Below are positions 13,322 through 18,014 of a DNA stretch of 18,014 nucleotides, piece by piece. The DNA comes from Actinomycetota bacterium (lineage in GTDB: Bacteria; Actinomycetota; Actinomycetes; Nanopelagicales; Nanopelagicaceae). Position numbers and translations under genes: made by a program. The stretch is from NCBI GenBank assembly GCA_005787645.1, contig SYAM01000062.1, positions 1-18,014 on the forward strand, given 5' to 3'. Each line of letters begins with the position of its first letter. Positions within the stretch are counted from its first letter, which is position 1. Under the pieces are notes generated by a model. The model was not told the DNA's origin, did no database searches, and saw only the letters and a list, made by a program, of their open reading frames with translations.

Positions 13322-14818
13322 GTGCCTCGACCTACCTCTCAGCAGCACCCTCGGATCCTTCCGTACACCTCCTCCACTCTACGCAAAAGTGATGTGCTTG
13401 CAATTCCTGTAAGAAAAGGTGAACCAGCGAAGGTATTTCTTGAGGCAGGAGCGGAGGTTCGAACTTTCCTTAAGTCTGTTGATGTAAATCTCAATGACTT
13501 GGTGGCTCGACATTCACTGACTGGCAAAGCGGGAGAACTTCTTGATATCCCTGTGACTACTCGTAAAGCGTCCTCATTGAAGAGCATCTTTCTGGTGGGA
13601 GTTGGTGATGGCACGCGCAGCGATCTCGTGAAAGCTGGAAGCACTATCGGGAGAAAACTCCGAGGAAGTTCCAAGAGCTGCGCTTCGCTCTGTGGCGGCA
13701 AAGGCGGGTTGACTCGCGCTCATGCGTTAGCGCTCGCATTAGCGGCATATCAATTCAAGATAAGCGGGAGTAACGAAAGTATCAACGCTCCAACATTTAC
13801 CGTAATTCGAGAGTACGACGTGAAAGAAGCACAGGCGATGTTAGTGGGAACGCTTATAACCAGAGATCTCATTCATACGCCATCAAATATGAAGAGTCCA
13901 CAGTGGATGGCAACTCAAGCGCGCAAGAAATTAGCCAACTTACCTGTTGAAATCACCGTGCATCAGGGTGGAAAGGCGTTGGCGCGCTTTGGCGGTTTAA
14001 CGGCAGTGGGAAATTCCTCACCTAAGCGACCACCTGCGATGATTGAGATTTCTTACAATTCGCGAAAGCGTAAGGGGCCTCATGTAGTCCTTGTTGGAAA
14101 AGGCATAATGTTCGATACCGGAGGAGTATCGCTCAAACGTCCCTACGAGAACATGGTGGCCATGAAGAGTGATATGGCGGGAGCGGCTGCAATCCTCGGA
14201 GCGATCAAAGCAGCAGCAGAACTTGAAATCGAGTGCCGAATCACGGGATTGTTGATGTGCGCTGAGAATTTACTCTCGGCGACTTCGCAGCGACCATCGG
14301 ATGTGATCTCCCATTACGACGGGCAGACCGTCGAGGTTATAGATACTGATGCAGAAGGGCGATTAGTGCTCGCGGACGGCATAGGTTATGCGATGGAAAA
14401 GTTAAACCCCGATTATCTCATTGATGTTGCCACGTTAACTGGAGCAGCCACTCTTGGATTGAGTAGACATTATGCGGCGATGTACACCCGAGATTCCGCT
14501 TTAGCTGCCAAATTCTCTAAAGCAGGAGAGACCTCGGGAGATCGTGTCTGGCACATGCCCTTGGTCGATGAATATCTACCTAGCCTTCGCTCACATGTTG
14601 CTGATTTCAAAAATATCGCCGAAAAGCCAAGCGTCGGCGCTGGTTCAATCACGGCAGCGCTCTTCCTTGAGAAATTTGTCGTTGGTACTAAGAAAACCAA
14701 ATGGGTCCATTTCGATATTGCAGGAGTGGGGCGAAGTGATTCAGATTCAGGGGAGAATCCAAAAGGCGGAACTGGATTTGGGGTTCGCTTGCTAACCGAA
14801 TGGGTAAAGACCTTATGA
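13322..14818 (+). CDS. pepA: M17 leucyl (cytosol) aminopeptidase
   Basis: Two-metal cytosolic aminopeptidase that removes N-terminal residues from peptides. The 498-aa protein has the usual N-terminal alpha/beta domain (to about 165) and the catalytic M17 domain. Metal and active-site residues are visible in VGKGIMFDTGGVSLK (Lys260, Asp265, Lys272), MKSDM (Asp284) and DTDAEGRL (Asp343, Glu345, Arg347). The family signature NTDAEGRL reads DTDAEGRL here, a conservative Asn-to-Asp change at residue 341; the ligands themselves are intact. LTGAATLGLSRHYAAM and the C-terminal GAGSITAALFLEKFV segment follow. The GTG start has a matching -10 hexamer 6 nt upstream. Its stop overlaps the methyltransferase ATG in an ATGA. 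Confidence 0.95.
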   Translation: MPRPTSQQHPRILPYTSSTLRKSDVLAIPVRKGEPAKVFLEAGAEVRTFLKSVDVNLNDLVARHSLTGKAGELLDIPVTTRKASSLKSIFLVGVGDGTRSDLVKAGSTIGRKLRGSSKSCASLCGGKGGLTRAHALALALAAYQFKISGSNESINAPTFTVIREYDVKEAQAMLVGTLITRDLIHTPSNMKSPQWMATQARKKLANLPVEITVHQGGKALARFGGLTAVGNSSPKRPPAMIEISYNSRKRKGPHVVLVGKGIMFDTGGVSLKRPYENMVAMKSDMAGAAAILGAIKAAAELEIECRITGLLMCAENLLSATSQRPSDVISHYDGQTVEVIDTDAEGRLVLADGIGYAMEKLNPDYLIDVATLTGAATLGLSRHYAAMYTRDSALAAKFSKAGETSGDRVWHMPLVDEYLPSLRSHVADFKNIAEKPSVGAGSITAALFLEKFVVGTKKTKWVHFDIAGVGRSDSDSGENPKGGTGFGVRLLTEWVKTL

Positions 14819-15450
14819 GTGAGCAACCCGAGAAAATCAGGGAATTCATCGAGAGCTTTATTGTCGAAGAGCTCGAGATACAGAGCGCTCGAAGTCGGGG
14901 TTCTGAATTGGGAAGCGACGAGCCATCTCAAGGAACTGGCGCCTTCTTGCAGATGCTTGCACGTGCAATTCATGTTCATAGCGCAGTTGAATTAGGTACT
15001 GGAACAGGCGTAGGTACGTTATGGCTCGCAGACGGAATAGATGAAGGTGGCACTCTCACATCGATTGATGCAGAAGCAGAGCATGTGCATTTAGCTCGAC
15101 AAGCATGTGATGAGATGGACATCTCTCCACAGCGGGTTCGATTGATACATGGCGCGCCATACGAGATTTTGCGAAAACTCACCGATTCGGGTTATGACAT
15201 GGTTGTTGTTCGAGAATACTCAGATGAGAGTGGTGATCTCATTGAGCAAGCCCATCGAGTATTACGAAGCGGCGGCGTTTGCCTCCTGGTACATGCCTTG
15301 CATGGTGGCAAAGTTGCAGATTTAGCCCAACGAGATGAAGTCACCGTCTCTCGACGAGAGTTGCTCCGTAACTTGCGCGCAGATCGCGAGCGTTGGACCT
15401 GTTCACTTGTCGGTGTGGGAGATGGCCTTTTTATGGCGGTAAAGCGATAA
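14815..15450 (+). CDS. SAM-dependent O-methyltransferase (COG4122-type)
   Basis: Class I Rossmann methyltransferase of 211 aa, related to the O-methyltransferase encoded next to sigE in mycobacteria (Rv1220c, from memory). The SAM-binding motif I is AVELGTGTGVGTLWLADGI (57-75), with the acidic strand-2 end LTSIDAEAEH (81-90); the C-terminal GVGDGLFMAVKR matches the actinobacterial subfamily. In cation-dependent members the motif after strand 4 is D-A-D, whereas here YDMVVVREYSDES replaces it, so metal-dependent catechol-type chemistry is doubtful. The substrate is unknown. The ATG at 14815 is chosen over 14800 because of the four-base overlap with the pepA stop, typical of coupled genes. Confidence 0.88.
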   Translation: MSEQPEKIREFIESFIVEELEIQSARSRGSELGSDEPSQGTGAFLQMLARAIHVHSAVELGTGTGVGTLWLADGIDEGGTLTSIDAEAEHVHLARQACDEMDISPQRVRLIHGAPYEILRKLTDSGYDMVVVREYSDESGDLIEQAHRVLRSGGVCLLVHALHGGKVADLAQRDEVTVSRRELLRNLRADRERWTCSLVGVGDGLFMAVKR

Positions 15451-15513
15451 CTGGCGATACCCAGCGTTCTGTCTTAGGTTTAGGGGCAATCTCAGTGCGC
15501 TCTCAGGTTTCTT

Positions 15514-15519
15514 TAGAAT
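15514..15519 (+). promoter_or_regulatory. putative -10 of htrA
   Basis: TAGAAT matches TATAAT at five of six positions in the 114-bp gap before the protease gene, predicting a leader of roughly 40 nt. No good -35 and no ECF-type promoter pattern was recognised upstream. Confidence 0.35.
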
Positions 15520-15547
15520 TCTGGAGCCATAGTTCACCTTACCAACC

Positions 15548-15553
15548 GAGGAG
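15548..15553 (+). promoter_or_regulatory. Shine-Dalgarno of htrA
   Basis: GAGGAG, 11 nt before the ATG at 15565. It makes this one of the few genes in the right half of the window with a clear leader and ribosome-binding site. Confidence 0.6.
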
Positions 15554-15564
15554 AGTTTTCAACT

Positions 15565-16749
15565 ATGAGTCAACCAGAGTGGTGGTCACCGGCGGCGCAG
15601 TACGCCCACAATCAACGACCGAATCCTGCTCCGAATTTTTACCTTCCTCAGAGCGCGCAACCATTTCCTGATCGAGGTGCGCCAGCGCAGCGACGAGGTG
15701 CGCGGGTAAGCGTTGGCCTTGCGGTAGGAATGGCGCTGATTGCAGGGGCTGTAGGTGGCATCGCAGGGAACCTTGCAAATGGTTCCTCACTCTTTGATTC
15801 ACAAGTGAATCTGGTTGCCACCAATAACGCTGTTGAACGCGCCCCAGAATCGGTTGCAGCGATTGCTTCGCGTGTTCTGCCATCGGTGGTTTCCATTTCG
15901 ACTCGCTCTCGCAGTGGCGCAGGTACTGGCACGGGATTTGTGATTCGTTCAGATGGATACATACTCACCAATAACCATGTAGTGGAGAATGTGGCACGCG
16001 GTGGCTCACTAAATGTGTCATTCAACGATGGCAAAGTTGTTCGAGGAAAGATTGTCGGTGTAAACCCTGCATACGATCTTGCAGTAATCAAGGTGACCCG
16101 AACTGGAGTGCCTGCGCTCCAATTTGGCAATAGCGATTCGGTCCAAGTCGGCGATTCGGTAATCGCAATTGGTTCACCTCTTGGTTTATCAGGGACTGTC
16201 ACATCAGGAATCATCAGCGCAAAAAATCGCGCCGTCACCGCAGGCGCAGATCAGGGGGAGAGTTCTTTCATCAATGCGCTACAGACCGATGCAGCGATCA
16301 ATCCAGGTAATTCGGGTGGTCCACTCGTGGATCGAACTGGAGCGGTGGTTGGAGTAAATACTGCAATCGCAACTTTGGGTTCTTTTAGTGGACAGACTGG
16401 CTCGATAGGTCTTGGTTTTGCTATTCCCATCAATCAGGCGCGACGGACTGCTGAAGAACTCATCAAAACCGGAAAATCTTCATATCCAATCTTGGGCGTC
16501 TCGGTTGATACCAATTATGGCGAGAGTGGTGCGCTCATCACCTCAGTTTCACCAGGAGGTCCCGCTGATGAAGCGGGCATTCAAGAAGGTGACATCATCC
16601 TCAACCTAGATGGACGAGTGATCACTAACCCAGATGAATTAATCGTTGCAATCCGCAATCGAGCCCCCGGAGACCGAGTTTCGATTACCGTGAAGCGTGA
16701 GGAGGTCACCAAGGTAGTAAAGGCAACTTTGGTCGCTGCGCCGCAGTAG
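15565..16749 (+). CDS. HtrA/DegP-like S1C serine protease with PDZ domain
   Basis: Membrane-anchored envelope protease that degrades or processes misfolded exported proteins. The 394-aa protein has a Pro/Gln/Asn-rich cytoplasmic N-terminus (1-45), one membrane segment at about 48-71, a trypsin-like domain at about 95-300 and a PDZ domain at about 308-390. The catalytic triad is visible as TNNHVV (His138), AYDLAVIKV (Asp171) and PGNSGGPL (Ser250). The layout matches mycobacterial PepD/HtrA proteins. It is preceded by the methyltransferase and followed 15 bp later by tatB, an order also found in other actinobacteria, although the sigma and anti-sigma genes that usually come just before it are not here. 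Confidence 0.95.
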   Translation: MSQPEWWSPAAQYAHNQRPNPAPNFYLPQSAQPFPDRGAPAQRRGARVSVGLAVGMALIAGAVGGIAGNLANGSSLFDSQVNLVATNNAVERAPESVAAIASRVLPSVVSISTRSRSGAGTGTGFVIRSDGYILTNNHVVENVARGGSLNVSFNDGKVVRGKIVGVNPAYDLAVIKVTRTGVPALQFGNSDSVQVGDSVIAIGSPLGLSGTVTSGIISAKNRAVTAGADQGESSFINALQTDAAINPGNSGGPLVDRTGAVVGVNTAIATLGSFSGQTGSIGLGFAIPINQARRTAEELIKTGKSSYPILGVSVDTNYGESGALITSVSPGGPADEAGIQEGDIILNLDGRVITNPDELIVAIRNRAPGDRVSITVKREEVTKVVKATLVAAPQ

Positions 16750-16752
16750 CGT

Positions 16753-16758
16753 TACGAT
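16753..16758 (+). promoter_or_regulatory. -10 element of tatB, leaderless configuration
   Basis: TACGAT lies in the 15-bp htrA-tatB gap and ends 6 nt before the ATG at 16765. TTGGTC at 16729-16734, with an 18-nt spacer, is a possible -35 inside the htrA 3' end. There is no Shine-Dalgarno in AGTTAA. Confidence 0.55.
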
Positions 16759-16764
16759 AGTTAA

Positions 16765-17061
16765 ATGCTCGATATTGGCGCCGGCGAACTCCTTGGCTTG
16801 GCCCTAGTTGCCTTGGTCTTAGTTGGTCCTTCCAAACTTCCTACCTTCGCAGCAGACGCTGCGCGCTTCCTCCGTAAAGTCCGTGGTTTTGCACAATCTG
16901 CCACGAGCGATCTACGCGAGAACTTAGGTCCAGGATTCGAAGACTTGAGTGTAAGTGACCTTAATCCCAAGAGCTTCATCAGAAAGCAAATGCGTCAGGC
17001 TCTTGAGGATGAACCTGCCCTCGATAAGAACTCGGTGCGACAGGATCCACAACTTCCATGA
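16765..17061 (+). CDS. tatB: Sec-independent (Tat) translocase subunit TatB
   Basis: Twin-arginine translocase receptor component. The 98-aa protein has the TatA/B architecture: MLDIGAGELLGLALVALVLV as the short N-terminal membrane helix (1-20), the GPSKLP hinge (21-26) and a long amphipathic helix (about 27-52), then a polar tail. The initial LDIG-E-L pattern and the htrA-tatB-mrp neighbourhood favour TatB over TatA. The LNPKSFIRKQMRQAL segment near 66-80 resembles the conserved tail of actinobacterial TatB proteins. tatA and tatC are not in the window. The stop overlaps the mrp ATG (ATGA), so mrp is translationally coupled and shares its promoter. Confidence 0.92.
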   Translation: MLDIGAGELLGLALVALVLVGPSKLPTFAADAARFLRKVRGFAQSATSDLRENLGPGFEDLSVSDLNPKSFIRKQMRQALEDEPALDKNSVRQDPQLP

Positions 17062-18014
17062 GCAGTGAATTAATACGAGAGGCTCTAACCAAAGTAATCG
17101 ATCCAGAACTTCGGCGACCTCTGACTGAATTAGGAATGGTCAAAAGCATAGATATTTCCGGAGATACCGCCAGAATCGGTATCTATCTCACCATCGCAGG
17201 TTGTCCGATGAAAGAGCGATTACACGACGATATCTCTCAAGCGGTAATTGGTGTAGCAAATATTAAGAACGTCTCTATTGAGTTCGACGTGATGAGTGAT
17301 GAACAGCGCAATGAGATTAAACGGATTATTCGTGGTGGAAATGAAAAAAGTATTCCATTTGCGCACCCAGATTCGTTTACGCGAGTTTTCGCAATCGCAT
17401 CAGGGAAAGGAGGAGTTGGTAAGTCCTCAGTGACTGCCAATCTCGCAGTCGCCTTGGCTGCTCGGGGTCAGCGAGTGGGAATCTTGGATGCCGATGTTTA
17501 CGGCCACTCAATTCCGCGAATTCTTGGGATGCTCGGCGCACGCCCTACGGCAATTGATAACACCACTTTCATCCCCCCTGAAGATGTTCGTGGAATCAGA
17601 GTCGCTTCGATGGAGATGTTCAAACCACAACGCGAAGACCCAGTCGCCTATCGAGGCCCAATTCTGCATAAGGTGCTTGAGCAACTCTTAGCGGATGCAT
17701 TTTGGGGTGAATTAGATTTCCTTCTGCTGGATCTGCCACCCGGTACCGGTGATATTGCTATCTCACTTGGTCAATTGCTTCCATCTGCTGAGTTAATCAT
17801 TGTCACAACGCCACAAGTAGCGGCAGCAGAAGTGGCTGAGCGCGCTGGACGACTTGCCCATCAATTGAAACAACAGCTCACTGGAGTGATTGAGAATATG
17901 TCTGCATTCGCCTGCCCACATTGCGCAGAGATGATCTCGCTCTTTGGCTCGGGTGGAGGAGAAGAGACGGTTGCACGTTTAGAGAGACTTACTGGGGGTT
18001 TGGTGCCGCTATTA
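17058..18014 (+). CDS. mrp: Mrp/NBP35-type iron-sulfur cluster carrier ATPase, 3' partial
   Basis: P-loop ATPase that binds and transfers Fe-S clusters to apoproteins. The frame is open from the ATG at 17058 to the window end (319 codons), so the last roughly 50-70 residues are missing. The N-terminal MIP18/DUF59 domain (about 1-85) includes VIDPELRRPLTELGMV and LTIAGCPMKERL. The deviant Walker A is GKGGVGKS (116-123), with the A-prime aspartates in LDADVYGHS (143-151) and the LLLDLPPGTGD strand (222-232). The cluster-binding CPHC (Cys286, Cys289) is intact and followed by the usual FGSGGGE. It overlaps tatB by four bases. Confidence 0.95.
   Translation, partial: MSSELIREALTKVIDPELRRPLTELGMVKSIDISGDTARIGIYLTIAGCPMKERLHDDISQAVIGVANIKNVSIEFDVMSDEQRNEIKRIIRGGNEKSIPFAHPDSFTRVFAIASGKGGVGKSSVTANLAVALAARGQRVGILDADVYGHSIPRILGMLGARPTAIDNTTFIPPEDVRGIRVASMEMFKPQREDPVAYRGPILHKVLEQLLADAFWGELDFLLLDLPPGTGDIAISLGQLLPSAELIIVTTPQVAAAEVAERAGRLAHQLKQQLTGVIENMSAFACPHCAEMISLFGSGGGEETVARLERLTGGLVPLL

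Noticed and set aside
13322..14818. Asp341 replacing Asn in the NTDAEGRL signature of the aminopeptidase as a sign of inactivation
   Set aside because: The metal ligands Asp265, Asp284, Asp343 and Glu345 and the catalytic Lys272 and Arg347 are all present, so loss of function is not supported.
15451..15464. Hairpin CTGG-CGATAC-CCAG after the methyltransferase stop, considered as a terminator
   Set aside because: Only four base pairs with a six-base loop and no T-run following; too weak to call.
15648..16238. Long antisense open frame (196 codons) opposite the htrA gene
   Set aside because: It is Arg/Thr/Pro/Ala-rich with no recognisable domain, lies wholly inside a certain gene, and is the kind of shadow frame produced by that gene's codon usage. 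The same holds for antisense frames at 4081-4500, 5950-6369, 12732-13184 and 14470-14979.
1..18014. CRISPR arrays, tRNA or rRNA genes, insertion sequences, prophage or toxin-antitoxin genes
   Set aside because: No regularly spaced repeats, cloverleaf-like sequences, transposase or integrase motifs were seen; nearly all bases are accounted for by identifiable chromosomal genes.

Overview
The window looks like chromosomal DNA from an actinobacterium with roughly even base composition, compact gene packing and many 4-27 bp gene overlaps. The taxonomic cue comes from the gene content: a DUF3117 protein, an actinobacterial-type DapD, and a dapD / LOG / DUF3117 / O-methyltransferase / htrA / tatB / mrp order that, from memory, parallels the Rv1201c-Rv1229c region of Mycobacterium tuberculosis. 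The moderate GC and tight packing would suit a streamlined freshwater lineage such as Nanopelagicales (acI) or a small Microbacteriaceae; this is inference. No tRNA, rRNA, CRISPR, insertion sequence or phage gene was seen, and no stretch over 300 bases lacks a gene.

Layout. (1) 1-1417, +: purK (5' truncated by the window) and purE, consecutive purine-synthesis steps. (2) 1391-3889, -: a LytR-CpsA-Psr (LCP) phosphotransferase followed by UDP-glucose 6-dehydrogenase. (3) 3920-8570, +: an ExoA-like membrane glycosyltransferase, a Wzm/Wzt-type polysaccharide ABC exporter and a secreted SpoIID/LytB protein. Blocks 2 and 3 diverge from a 30 bp gap and together look like a surface-polysaccharide module: sugar-nucleotide supply, glycan assembly, export and attachment to the wall. 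(4) 8563-9477, -: dapD (lysine/diaminopimelate). (5) 9514-11672, +: a LOG-type phosphoribohydrolase, an MFS exporter and an SRPBCC protein. (6) 11738-15450, +: a 66-aa sigma-region-4-like protein, DUF3117, NhaA antiporter, M17 leucyl aminopeptidase, SAM-dependent O-methyltransferase. (7) 15565-18014, +: HtrA-like protease, TatB and the Fe-S carrier ATPase Mrp (3' truncated), an envelope/protein-quality set.

The most consistent non-coding signal is a TANNNT-type -10 hexamer ending exactly 6 nt (once 7 nt) before the start codon of six genes (dapD, LOG, sigma-like, DUF3117, pepA, tatB), which predicts leaderless transcripts. The htrA, purE and exporter permease genes instead have recognisable Shine-Dalgarno sequences. 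The other points of note are a region-4-only sigma-like protein, absence of the expected sigE-rseA pair beside htrA, an SRPBCC gene whose homology-like reading runs upstream of its first start codon, and a SpoIID protein with a permuted motif order. I found no clear undescribed multi-gene system.
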